Shown piece by piece: positions 45,597 to 53,512 of a stretch of DNA of 64,000 nucleotides (positions are counted from its first letter, which is position 1; every line of letters begins with the position of its first letter). A program made the position numbers and the translations under genes. Origin of the DNA: Paenibacillus pedocola (GTDB lineage Bacteria > Bacillota > Bacilli > Paenibacillales > Paenibacillaceae); contig NZ_CP134223.1 in assembly GCF_031599675.1 (NCBI RefSeq), positions 2,108,001 to 2,172,000 on the forward strand, written 5' to 3'. Under the pieces are notes generated by a model. The model was not told where the DNA came from. It ran no database searches and saw only the letters and a list, made by a program, of their open reading frames with translations.

Positions 45597-45851
45597 ATGA
45601 AACCTGCTGGCGTAGTTCGTAAAGTAGATCAGCTGGGTAGAATTGTTCTGCCTAAGTCCCTGCGTAAAAGGTACCAAATGAATGAAGGCGACCCGGTAGA
45701 AATTCTGGTACAGGGCGACCATATCATTCTGGAGCGCTACCGTCCCAAGTGTGTATTTTGCGGATCTATGGAAGGTGTAAGCGAGTATAAAGATCGTTAT
45801 ATTTGCGCCGCATGCCTTGCAGAAATGACGCAATTGCCAAGACACGCCTAG
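45597..45851 (+). CDS. AbrB-family regulator with a C-terminal CxxC-CxxC motif
   Basis: The 84-residue protein has an N-terminal swapped-hairpin AbrB DNA-binding domain (GVVRKVDQLGRIVLPKSLRK and NEGDPVEILVQGDHIIL). A short C-terminal segment with two CxxC pairs (CVFCGS and CAAC) follows, which looks like a zinc ribbon. B. subtilis AbrB and Abh have an unrelated C-terminal multimerisation domain, so this is a distinct variant. It probably acts as a transition-state or growth-phase DNA-binding regulator. The ATG at 45597 is 10 bases after GGAGAGGTG. Confidence 0.85.
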   Translation: MKPAGVVRKVDQLGRIVLPKSLRKRYQMNEGDPVEILVQGDHIILERYRPKCVFCGSMEGVSEYKDRYICAACLAEMTQLPRHA

Positions 45852-45937
45852 TAATACCGCTTTCTCCTGGAGAAAACGGGCAAGGAAAATAATTACATAG
45901 TATGGTGCTGCGTGATTTCCGTCGCGGACCAGTGCTG

Positions 45938-45970
45938 AAAAAACGCCGCACAATGTGCGGCGTTTTTTTT
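45938..45970. terminator. Bidirectional terminator between the AbrB-like gene and the minus-strand peptide gene
   Basis: ACGCCGCACA and TGTGCGGCGT are near-perfect complements around a short loop, with A runs before and T runs after, so the element can terminate transcription from both sides. Confidence 0.93.
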
Positions 45971-45996
45971 AGAATATAAGAATATTCCGGCAGCTG

Positions 45997-46101
45997 TTAC
46001 AGGCCCTTGGTTTTATCGTCGTTGTAGGATGAGGTTAAAATACCGGTCAGAAAAAGCAGGAATACCAGGGTGACAATCCAAAAGGTCAGGGAAAACGACA
46101 T
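45997..46101 (-). CDS. Small membrane peptide (34 residues), function unknown
   Basis: A short minus-strand gene starts with ATG at 46101 behind a perfect GGAGGTG site (six-base spacer) and ends with TAA at 45997. The product begins MSFSLTFWIVTLVFLLFLTG, a single transmembrane helix, and ends with a hydrophilic tail (SSYNDDKTKGL). A bidirectional terminator follows. The strong ribosome site, the coding-like ending and the dedicated terminator argue that it is real. Small single-helix peptides of this kind can tune membrane enzymes or be sporulation proteins; nothing here indicates which. Confidence 0.6.
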   Translation of the reverse strand: MSFSLTFWIVTLVFLLFLTGILTSSYNDDKTKGL

Positions 46102-46202
46102 GCTGGACACCTCCATAAAGGACTGTAGTAGTTACATAGATTATAACCACCGCATGCTGAAATTAAAAGCTCAAAAGTGAGATTCAGCATTGACACCGAT
46201 TT

Positions 46203-47270
46203 TTATTTAAAGAACAGGAAGTTGGTTGGCACCTGCCGGAGATTTCCGTCAGACGGGTCGTTAATCACTTTGCCTCTGAAAATGAGGGATGAGGAACCGC
46301 CGCCATCGAGATTATAGGCATCGGTCACCCCCATACTCCATAGCTTGTTCTGAATTTCTTCCAGGGTAGCCCCGGAGTTTCCGTTCTCGTTATATCCGTC
46401 TGCAACCAGAACCAGCAGCTGATCATCTTTATATTTGCCGATAACGGTGCGGGGGGCACGTTTGGGACTGGTCATCCATTTATATGGAATCGCCTGCCGT
46501 ACACTGTTCTTAAGGAGAACCGGCACAAAGGTTGCCCCAAACACTGGTTCCAGCTGGTCAAGCTGCGATTTGCTGGTGAATTTACCCCCTATGAGCCGGC
46601 CCGATTTATTCAGACCCACGAAGCTGAGATCCTTGTAGGTCGGCTCAAAACCGTATACATATTTGCCGCCCACGATTGTAGTGGACAAGGGGTACCGTCT
46701 TCCTCCCTGATCGGCGAAACCTCCGGCGTTGATCCCCGCAACCGCACCATAACGGGCCACGGCATGCATCGTGGTCTCGGCTTGACCGGTGCCGTCTCCG
46801 GCCAGGCTCATTTTCATTGCTGTAGCATCCTTCAGCCTGATCTTAAGGGCGTAAGCTTTATAGTTGCCGGGGTTCAGCCGGTATAATTCAATCGTAATCC
46901 GGTCACTGCTGACGACGTCGGCAGGTATGCCAAGCCGGGCCGTGATCCGCCGGTTATAGATATGTTCCGGGCGGGAAGCCTGGGCTGCAGCTGTTGAGAC
47001 CAGTGCATTCATAGCGTTAGTAGTCTTCTTATAGAGCTGGGCGCTGGCACCGATGGCGTCAATCGTGTAGGACGCTGAATTCTGTGCCTGCAGAAGATCC
47101 TTTTTGAGCGCTGCTGTCAGTTCGAGCGGCCCCGGCTCTGCGGCATACTGATCAGTGTTCAGGTTAAGGGTCAGTGGCGGCTGGTACCATAAAAGACCAA
47201 TAAATAAGCCAAGAAAAGGCGCCGTCAGCAGCATGAAGAAGCGGTTGACTCTTTTTACAGGCGTCATCAT
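46203..47270 (-). CDS. Membrane-anchored phosphodiester glycosidase-like (NAGPA/DUF2233) protein
   Basis: The 355-residue protein has one N-terminal transmembrane helix (FMLLTAPFLGLFIGLLW) followed by an extracytoplasmic domain. From about residue 175 it shows the phosphodiester glycosidase family pattern: YGAVAGINAGGFADQGGRRY, RAPRTVIGKYKDDQLLVLVA and DAYNLDGGGSSSLIFRG near the C-terminus. Related proteins are annotated as exopolysaccharide-related, and the human relative removes GlcNAc from a phosphodiester. The substrate here is unknown, perhaps a wall polymer. Its start overlaps the stop of the coiled-coil gene upstream (ATGA), so the two are cotranslated. Confidence 0.8.
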   Translation of the reverse strand: MMTPVKRVNRFFMLLTAPFLGLFIGLLWYQPPLTLNLNTDQYAAEPGPLELTAALKKDLLQAQNSASYTIDAIGASAQLYKKTTNAMNALVSTAAAQASRPEHIYNRRITARLGIPADVVSSDRITIELYRLNPGNYKAYALKIRLKDATAMKMSLAGDGTGQAETTMHAVARYGAVAGINAGGFADQGGRRYPLSTTIVGGKYVYGFEPTYKDLSFVGLNKSGRLIGGKFTSKSQLDQLEPVFGATFVPVLLKNSVRQAIPYKWMTSPKRAPRTVIGKYKDDQLLVLVADGYNENGNSGATLEEIQNKLWSMGVTDAYNLDGGGSSSLIFRGKVINDPSDGNLRQVPTNFLFFK

Positions 47271-47674
47271 TTGAGCAGATCCATTTCTTTCTTCAAGGCT
47301 TCAAGCTGCTTCTTGACTTCACTCAGCTGCGTATACAGCTTGTTGCTGTTATCTGTCTTGTTGCTTGCATTATCCTTGGTAAACGTCAGCAGTTCATTAA
47401 AGGTCTGCACCGTATTCTGTAATTCCTTCACTTCTTCGGAGAGAACGGCGATTCTCGATTCATAATCTGTCTTCAAAACGGTAAGCTGCTGCTGGCTTTG
47501 GGCGCTAAGCTCGCTAAGCACCTGCTGCTTCAGATGGTTGGTGTAGCTGTACACGGCATAGACGCCGACTCCGATCATCAAAATCCAGAACAGTAAAAAC
47601 CATTTTACGGAAGGGCCGTTTCTCGCGGCAGTGCGGCGCGAGTGTACTGGGGTCGATTCCGCTAGCGGTTGCAT
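47267..47674 (-). CDS. Membrane-anchored coiled-coil protein, partner of the glycosidase-like protein
   Basis: The 135-residue product has a basic N-terminal region, one transmembrane helix (WFLLFWILMIGVGVYAVYSY) and then a long heptad-rich coiled coil (about residues 50-135, with repeated Leu/Val and Glu/Lys). The start has GAGGTGATG upstream. It is the first gene of a two-gene minus-strand operon. It resembles no enzyme and may be a scaffold or oligomerisation partner for the phosphodiester glycosidase-like protein that follows it. Confidence 0.7.
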   Translation of the reverse strand: MQPLAESTPVHSRRTAARNGPSVKWFLLFWILMIGVGVYAVYSYTNHLKQQVLSELSAQSQQQLTVLKTDYESRIAVLSEEVKELQNTVQTFNELLTFTKDNASNKTDNSNKLYTQLSEVKKQLEALKKEMDLLK

Positions 47675-47773
47675 TTCAACATCACCTCAAGCTATTTTTT
47701 TCAAGTCCCCATTCTATCAGACTTTTACAAGTTTCGCAAAAATGAAAGGAAGTTTGAAAGCGTGAAAAAGTAA

Positions 47774-47803
47774 TTGCATCCTATTAAACTACTGCGATAC
47801 AAT
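47774..47803 (+). promoter_or_regulatory. Candidate sigma-A promoter of the orphan response regulator
   Basis: TTGCAT (47774-47779) and TACAAT (47798-47803) are 18 bases apart, 155 bases before the regulator start. Confidence 0.5.
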
Positions 47804-47958
47804 TTCTATAGATTGGAATATCTGAGTGGCGTATTCAAGGTAAAAGAAGGAAGAAACTAACAATAAGTCATCAACCATCCTTGCTTCCGTGGTAGCCGGA
47901 AACGTAAAGTGCTTTCCACTCTGGGTAAATATATAGATAGCAGGAGGTCTGGGCGTTA

Positions 47959-48615
47959 ATGATGAAGGTTTGGCGGGTGGTCATCGTGGGTTGTCATCCC
48001 ACAAGTATGCTGGGTACAAAGCTGATATTGGAGGAGGGGGGAGGACTTATCGTTCAGGGGATGTATTCCACCTGGAGCGAGGCCGTTAGAGAAGTGCTGG
48101 AAATGAAGCCGGATCTGGTACTGGCAGATTATCAAATGCCTGAGGGCAATGTGGAAACCGTGCTGCCGGAGATGAAAAATAGTTCAGAGCATTCACATTT
48201 CATCATCATGACCGAAGAGGATGACAAGGAATTATTCCAGCCCCTGCTGGAGCTCGGAGCCAGCGGTGTCCTGTCCAAAGGAGCTTCCTCCAACCAGCTG
48301 CTCTTAATGATCGAAAGTCTGCGCGAAGGTTTCCTGTCGGTTCCGCTGAAGTGGATTCAAAGGGGATACCGTCCGGTGACCTCGACACGGAGTCTGGAAG
48401 GTGTTATGCAGCTGACTCAGACTGAAATGTTCATAATGGAGCGGATTGTACAAGGAATTACTTACGACAAGATCGCTCTGGAGATAGAGGTAAGCCGTCG
48501 TTCCATCGATAACTACCTTCGGAAAATCTATGTAAAGCTTGACGTTACGACTCGGGCCCAGGCTATCGAGAAGTATGCGCTTTTCTCAAGGCAAAATAAG
48601 CAAATCTACGCGTAG
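47959..48615 (+). CDS. Orphan NarL-type response regulator with an atypical receiver
   Basis: The 218-residue protein has a receiver-like domain and a C-terminal LuxR-type helix-turn-helix (LTQTEMFIMERIVQGITYDK and EVSRRSIDNYLRKIYVKL). The phosphorylatable Asp is present in DLVLADYQMPEG and the Lys in GVLSKGAS, but the acidic pair that binds magnesium is missing: VVIVGCHPTSML has GC where family members have DD. Normal phosphorylation is therefore doubtful. No kinase gene is adjacent. The ATG at 47959 is 11 bases after GGAGG. It is followed after 67 bases by an aminotransferase gene. Confidence 0.85.
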   Translation: MMKVWRVVIVGCHPTSMLGTKLILEEGGGLIVQGMYSTWSEAVREVLEMKPDLVLADYQMPEGNVETVLPEMKNSSEHSHFIIMTEEDDKELFQPLLELGASGVLSKGASSNQLLLMIESLREGFLSVPLKWIQRGYRPVTSTRSLEGVMQLTQTEMFIMERIVQGITYDKIALEIEVSRRSIDNYLRKIYVKLDVTTRAQAIEKYALFSRQNKQIYA

Positions 48616-48682
48616 TCCCTGCCTTTGCGACATATTGCCGTCCGGGCTGGAATATTCTTGGTACCAGGGAAGGGGGGGACAT

Positions 48683-49906
48683 ATGAAATATGAATTTTCT
48701 GCCCGCGCGCATACATTGCTATCTTCACCTCTGCTTAGTATCCGGACACAGACGCGGCGCAGCACATTAATCTCTCTGGCAGAAGAACTGCCTGCTGAAG
48801 AATTGTTCCCATTATCGCTGCTTGCGGAAACGGCCTCTACCGTAATATCGGCGGATGCCAGTGCGCTGCAATATGGCGATCCTGAGGGCTATGGTCCGCT
48901 GCGGGACTGGCTAACCGGGGACTGGCTGAAGGGAAAAGGAGTGGCTGCCCCGGAGGGCGGAGTTCTTCTGACAACGGGAAGTCAACAAGCTATCGATTTG
49001 CTGTCCCGGGTCTATATCGATCCCGGCGACCGTGTACTGGTGGAGAATCCGACTTCTCCGGGCTTTCTGCAGGCACTCCGCATGCAGGGGGCTGTCATTA
49101 TTCCGGTACAGGGAGACCGGGATGGGCTGCTGCCTGATCATCTTCGCACCCAGATCCGCCAGCACCGGCCCAAAATGCTGTTCGCAACCCCGAGCTACAC
49201 GAACCCGAGCGGGATCCTCTGGAGTCTGGATCGGCGCAAGGAAGTGCTCGAGCTGTGCATCCGGAATAACGTGCTGATCGTAGAGGATGATTCCTATGGC
49301 GATTTGCATTTCCAGCGGGCCGGTACCGGCGGATCTCCTGCCGTGCGGTATCCGTCATTGTATGCGCTGGAGAATGTCAGCCAAGGCGGGCATGTGCTCT
49401 ACATCGGCTCATTCAGCAAGACGGTCGCGCCGGCCCTGCGGACAGGCTGGGCAGCCGGCAGCCGGGAGCTGGTCGGGATGATGACTGCTGCCAAGCAGAT
49501 GGCTGACTGGCAGTCCAGCTTGCTGAACCAGCGGCTGCTGCATCATCTGCTGGATGTAACGGCATTTGATCTGCGTGAGCATATCGCTCTGTTGAACCGT
49601 GAATACAACACCCGCCTGAAACTAATGGCGGAGCTGCTGAAGCGTCCGGCTTGGAAGCATAGTGATTATGCGCTTCCCGAGGGCGGCATGTTCCTGTGGG
49701 TCTCCCTGCCGGAAGGGCTTGATGCAATGACACTGCTCAAAGCGTCGCTGGCCAAGGGGGTCGCGTTCCTGCCGGGCCAGCTATGCAGTGTAAATGGCGG
49801 CGGCAACCGCATCCGTCTTAACTTCAGCCATCCCGGCCGGGATGAGCTGCTGCTGGGGATGAACCTGATGAGTGAGGCGGTCACGGAGTTTACAGCGCGG
49901 AGCTGA
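48683..49906 (+). CDS. PLP-dependent aminotransferase (class I/II, 2-aminoadipate type)
   Basis: The 407-residue protein is a fold-type I aminotransferase. It has QYGDPEGYGPLRDWL, LLTTGSQQAIDLLSRVY, FATPSYTNPSGILWS, VEDDSYGDLHF and the PLP-lysine segment YIGSFSKTVAPALRTGW near residue 248. These motifs match the LysN/2-aminoadipate and MocR aminotransferase group. There is no GntR-type DNA-binding domain in front, so it is an enzyme rather than a MocR regulator. Its substrate, probably an aromatic or branched amino acid, cannot be determined. The ATG at 48683 follows GGGAAGGGGGGG; the longer frame overlaps the regulator gene. Confidence 0.88.
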   Translation: MKYEFSARAHTLLSSPLLSIRTQTRRSTLISLAEELPAEELFPLSLLAETASTVISADASALQYGDPEGYGPLRDWLTGDWLKGKGVAAPEGGVLLTTGSQQAIDLLSRVYIDPGDRVLVENPTSPGFLQALRMQGAVIIPVQGDRDGLLPDHLRTQIRQHRPKMLFATPSYTNPSGILWSLDRRKEVLELCIRNNVLIVEDDSYGDLHFQRAGTGGSPAVRYPSLYALENVSQGGHVLYIGSFSKTVAPALRTGWAAGSRELVGMMTAAKQMADWQSSLLNQRLLHHLLDVTAFDLREHIALLNREYNTRLKLMAELLKRPAWKHSDYALPEGGMFLWVSLPEGLDAMTLLKASLAKGVAFLPGQLCSVNGGGNRIRLNFSHPGRDELLLGMNLMSEAVTEFTARS

Positions 49907-50092
49907 GGGGCTTGCAGCCTAGGGTTGCTGCATGCTTGCGATAATAAGGCTGCGGCAGGGAAGCGGGGAGCAGGAAGACGAATGGAAGGTAAAAAAATGC
50001 AGAGGGAAAGGCGATACGGGGAGAGGAAATTCGTATGAGGGAATTCGTAAATGCCTATCTGTAAAATGACATGGCTGGCTTTGGCGACTCCC

Positions 50093-50112
50093 ATCTGCTG
50101 TATTCTATGCAA
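50093..50112 (-). repeat. ~20-bp dispersed repeat, copy 1 (reverse)
   Basis: On the minus strand this reads TTGCATAGAATACAGCAGAT, an instance of the pattern TTGyAnnnnrTACArYAGAw. Three forward copies follow within 170 bases. Confidence 0.55.
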
Positions 50113-50148
50113 CAGATTCGCCAGTTCCGGCTTCACAAATAGTTTCTA

Positions 50149-50168
50149 TTGCACTTTGTACAGCAGAT
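50149..50168 (+). repeat. ~20-bp dispersed repeat, copy 2
   Basis: TTGCACTTTGTACAGCAGAT shares TTGC, TACAGCAGAT and the spacing with copy 1, in the opposite orientation. The pair could form a cruciform or hairpin. Confidence 0.55.
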
Positions 50169-50210
50169 TTCCGGAAAACCGCAGATGAGGGCTGGATTTG
50201 TGGGATTTAA

Positions 50211-50230
50211 TTGCACAAAATACAATAGAA
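50211..50230 (+). repeat. ~20-bp dispersed repeat, copy 3
   Basis: TTGCACAAAATACAATAGAA begins 62 bases after copy 2, in the same orientation. Confidence 0.5.
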
Positions 50231-50261
50231 TCGAATTTCTCCCTCTTTAAGCCGGATTCTG

Positions 50262-50281
50262 TTGTACGAAATACAGTAGAA
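50262..50281 (+). repeat. ~20-bp dispersed repeat, copy 4
   Basis: TTGTACGAAATACAGTAGAA begins 51 bases after copy 3, in the same orientation. The ~580-base gap 49907-50488 holds these four copies and no supported gene. Confidence 0.5.
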
Positions 50282-50488
50282 CTCAAAAAACAGACTCCCG
50301 GAATGAGATTGAAGTGAATTACGATTGCTTAGCAAGCCCTTGGTAATACGAGGGCTTGCTTTTTGTTTCAAAGCAAATGAATTACCGCGACATTGGTTGA
50401 TGATTCTGATGTGCAGATACAACTTACGTGCTGCTATTACTTATGGTACTGATGGATGTTGTCATTATGGTTGCTGGGGCTGAAGCTT

Positions 50489-51313
50489 CTAGACCTTGCC
50501 CGCACTGGCCTCAGTGATCGCAGCATATTCCAGCAGCGCCGCCGTTCCCGCCGGCGTCAGCGCGTAGCGGCCGCGGTTCACCCGGGTGAACCAGCCGTAG
50601 TAGTTGCGCTGCAGCATCGCCGCAGCGCCGGGCACACCGCTCCGCCGGCGCAGCTCGGCGGGCGTGATGCCGGCCCGGGCCTGCGCAGCCGCCGGGCCTT
50701 CTGCAGGCGCTGCTGCGCCTGCCTTAGGCGCGCGGCTCCGCTTAGCGCGCCCATCCAAGAGGCCGAGCGCGGCTTCGGCCTCAGCAGCCTGCAGCGCGAG
50801 CGCGACGCGCAGCGCCTTCTCACGGTAGGCAGTCACGAGCTTGACGCGCGTGCTGCCGCCGGTGTTGTAGTCCCCGCTGCGCTCGCGGAACTCATAGAGC
50901 AGCTTCTCGCGCCGCCGCGCGCCGCTGCGGACCTGGGGCGGCGCGTCGCCCGGCTCCGCGAGCACCTCGACCAGCGGGGCCTTCGTCTTGTAGAAGACGA
51001 TAGTGATCAGCCCGAGGCCGAGGCGGCGGCACAGCCCGCTGAGCTCGCCCCAGCGCTGGTTCACCGCGCCTTTTTTGTCACGGACGCGTTCCACGGCGAG
51101 GTAGACATTGGGGCTGAGGCGCAGTCGTTCAACTCCCTGCAGCAGCAGGGCGAGGTTGAACGTTTTTTTCATCTCGACAATAAGCGGCAGCTCCTCCCCC
51201 TCCCGCAGGCCGACCAGATCGCAGGTCCGTACCTCGCCTTTGACCGAATAGCCCTGACGCTCAAAAAAAGCCTTCAAAGGAGCGTAAAGCTCCGTTTCAT
51301 GTTTTACTGCCAT
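50489..51313 (-). CDS. DUF2161-family putative PD-(D/E)XK phosphodiesterase
   Basis: The 274-residue protein looks like the DUF2161 family. Its N-terminal half has a nuclease-like core with the strand-Asp region VKGEVRTCDLVGL and LPLIVEMKKTFN (E-x-K), which fits PD-(D/E)XK enzymes. A middle region is Ala/Gly/Arg-rich and low in complexity. The C-terminal part has winged-helix features (ITPAELRRRSGVPGAAAMLQ, RYALTPAGTAALLE). ATG 51313 has GGAG eight bases upstream. The 3' half is markedly more GC-rich than the neighbouring genes. The substrate is unknown; a nucleic-acid-processing role is likely from the fold. Confidence 0.8.
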   Translation of the reverse strand: MAVKHETELYAPLKAFFERQGYSVKGEVRTCDLVGLREGEELPLIVEMKKTFNLALLLQGVERLRLSPNVYLAVERVRDKKGAVNQRWGELSGLCRRLGLGLITIVFYKTKAPLVEVLAEPGDAPPQVRSGARRREKLLYEFRERSGDYNTGGSTRVKLVTAYREKALRVALALQAAEAEAALGLLDGRAKRSRAPKAGAAAPAEGPAAAQARAGITPAELRRRSGVPGAAAMLQRNYYGWFTRVNRGRYALTPAGTAALLEYAAITEASAGKV

Positions 51314-51378
51314 CGTACTCACTCCTGCGCCTAATTTAACATTATATGTGAAGTTCTAGTTTTTTTTAATGATTCTCT

Positions 51379-51406
51379 ATTATAGCACAGCAAAAAAGAG
51401 GTCAAC
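51379..51406 (-). promoter_or_regulatory. Candidate sigma-A promoter of the DUF2161 gene
   Basis: On the minus strand GTTGAC and a perfect TATAAT are separated by 16 bases, about 65 bases before the start at 51313. Confidence 0.55.
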
Positions 51407-51488
51407 TATTCCGGGCTCGCCGCATAGGTATGTAATACACTTTTAAAGCCAATCGAGCAAGTAGGAGCGCAAGAGGAGGCAGCGAGCA

Positions 51489-53384
51489 ATGGATATTTTT
51501 GAGCGTATAGCTTCGTATCGGGCTGAGAACGACCGTTTGGCGTGGAGCGGCACCTTCAAGGACTATATAGAACTATTGAAAAAAGACCCCTCTCCCGCTA
51601 AAACGGCTCATTCCCGCGTATACGACATGATCAAGTCACACGGCGTAGAAGACATCAACGGACGCAAACGGTATAAGTTTTTTGAACAGGAGATTTTTGG
51701 GCTCGACCGTGCGGTAGAGAAGCTGGTGGAGGAGTATTTCCATTCTGCCGCCCGCCGTCTCGACGTCCGCAAACGGATCCTGCTGCTCATGGGACCGGTC
51801 AGCGGCGGTAAATCGACACTGGTAACTCTGCTGAAACGGGGTCTGGAGCAATATTCACGGACGGATGCAGGAGCGGTGTATGCGATTGAAGGCTGCCCGA
51901 TGCATGAAGATCCGCTGCACCTGATTCCGCTGGAGCTGCGCCCGGAGATTGAGCGGGAACTCGGGGTACGCATTGAGGGCAATCTGTGCCCCTCCTGCCA
52001 AATGCGGCTCAAAAATGAATACCGCGGCGACATTGAACAGGTCAAAGTCGTGCGTGTGATTCTCTCGGAAGAAGAGCGCATCGGCATCGGGACCTTCAGT
52101 CCGTCTGATCCGAAGTCGCAGGATATCGCCGATCTAACCGGCAGCATCGACTTTTCCACCATTACCGAATACGGCTCGGAATCCGATCCGCGGGCCTACC
52201 GCTTCGACGGGGAGCTGAATAAGGCCAACCGCGGGGTGATGGAGTTCCAGGAAATGCTGAAGTGCGACGAGAAATTCCTCTGGAACCTGCTCTCGCTGAC
52301 CCAGGAAGGCAACTTCAAGGCGGGCCGGTTCGCACTGATTTCGGCGGATGAAATGATCATCGCCCATACGAATGAAACGGAGTACAAATCCTTCATCTCC
52401 AACAAAAAGAATGAGGCGCTCCAGTCCCGTATGATCGTCATGCCGGTGCCTTACAACCTTAGAGTGTCGGAAGAGGAAAAAATCTACGCCAAGCTGATCG
52501 CCCAGAGTGACATGAAGCATGTGCATATTGCCCCGCACGCCTTGCGGGCCGCTGCGATTTTCTCCATCCTGACGCGCCTGAAGGACAGCAAAAAGCAGGG
52601 GATGGACCTGATCAAAAAGCTGCGGATGTACGACGGGGAAGAGGTAGAGGGCTACAAAGAAGCCGATCTTAAGGAAATGCAGTCGGAATACCTGGATGAA
52701 GGCATGTCCGGCATTGACCCGCGGTATGTGATCAACCGGATTTCCAGTGCTCTTATCAAAGGCGACCTGCAGTGCATGAACGCGCTGGATGTGCTGCGGG
52801 CCATCAAAGACGGGCTGGATCAGCATCCTTCGATCACGAAGGAGGAACGCGAGCGGTACCTGAACTTTATTTCCATCGCCCGCAAGGAATATGATATTCT
52901 GGCCAAAAGCGAAGTGCAGAAGGCCTTCGTCTACTCTTTTGAAGAATCGGCCAAAACGCTGTTTGAGAACTATCTCGACAACATTGAAGCGTTCTGCAAC
53001 TGGAGTAAAATCCGCGATCCGCTGACCGATGAGGAGATGGAACCGGATGAGCGGCTGATGCGCTCGATTGAGGAGCAGATCGGAATTTCCGAAAATGCCA
53101 AAAAGGCGTTCCGCGAAGAAATCCTGATCCGCATTTCGGCATATTCCCGCAAAGGCAAAAAGTTCGAATACAATAACCACGACCGGCTGCGTGAGGCGAT
53201 TGAGAAAAAGCTGTTCACCGACCTGAAGGATATTGTCAAGATCACCACCTCCTCCAAAACGCCGGATGAAAGCCAGCTCAAACGCATCAATGAGGTAAGT
53301 AGACGACTGATTGACGAGCATAACTACTGCCCGATCTGCGCGAATGAGCTGCTGAAATATGTCGGAAGCCTGCTGAACCGCTAA
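51489..53384 (+). CDS. prkA: PrkA family AAA+ serine protein kinase/protease
   Basis: PrkA is conserved in spore formers, where it supports sporulation gene expression; both kinase and protease activity have been reported. The 631-residue product has an N-terminal AAA domain with Walker A MGPVSGGKSTLVTLLKRG near residue 98 and FALISADEMIIAHTNE. Two CxxC pairs are visible: LCPSCQ near residue 173 and YCPICANELL near the C-terminus. A C-terminal domain remotely like eukaryotic kinases ends the protein. The ATG at 51489 has AGAGGAGG upstream. In Bacillus it is often near yhbH and spoVR; spoVR lies at the far end of this window on the other strand. Confidence 0.95.
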   Translation: MDIFERIASYRAENDRLAWSGTFKDYIELLKKDPSPAKTAHSRVYDMIKSHGVEDINGRKRYKFFEQEIFGLDRAVEKLVEEYFHSAARRLDVRKRILLLMGPVSGGKSTLVTLLKRGLEQYSRTDAGAVYAIEGCPMHEDPLHLIPLELRPEIERELGVRIEGNLCPSCQMRLKNEYRGDIEQVKVVRVILSEEERIGIGTFSPSDPKSQDIADLTGSIDFSTITEYGSESDPRAYRFDGELNKANRGVMEFQEMLKCDEKFLWNLLSLTQEGNFKAGRFALISADEMIIAHTNETEYKSFISNKKNEALQSRMIVMPVPYNLRVSEEEKIYAKLIAQSDMKHVHIAPHALRAAAIFSILTRLKDSKKQGMDLIKKLRMYDGEEVEGYKEADLKEMQSEYLDEGMSGIDPRYVINRISSALIKGDLQCMNALDVLRAIKDGLDQHPSITKEERERYLNFISIARKEYDILAKSEVQKAFVYSFEESAKTLFENYLDNIEAFCNWSKIRDPLTDEEMEPDERLMRSIEEQIGISENAKKAFREEILIRISAYSRKGKKFEYNNHDRLREAIEKKLFTDLKDIVKITTSSKTPDESQLKRINEVSRRLIDEHNYCPICANELLKYVGSLLNR

Positions 53385-53413
53385 GGATTCATAGATCTGG
53401 ATGAATACAAAAA

Positions 53414-53446
53414 GCGTACCTCCCGTCCATAGGGGTACGCTTTTTT
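53414..53446 (+). terminator. Terminator of prkA
   Basis: GCGTACC(T)CC and GGGGTACGC form a stem around GTCCATA with flanking A and T runs (six T after). Confidence 0.93.
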
Positions 53447-53512
53447 CGCGTTGCGTAGTTTCAAACCATATTTTTAATCCTTGGTATTCTATTTACTTGG
53501 AGAGATGCCGAA

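Noticed and set aside
50456..51334. Plus-strand 292-codon open frame opposite the DUF2161 gene
   Set aside because: A GC-rich antisense shadow; the minus-strand frame has a promoter, a ribosome site and a recognisable nuclease-like core.
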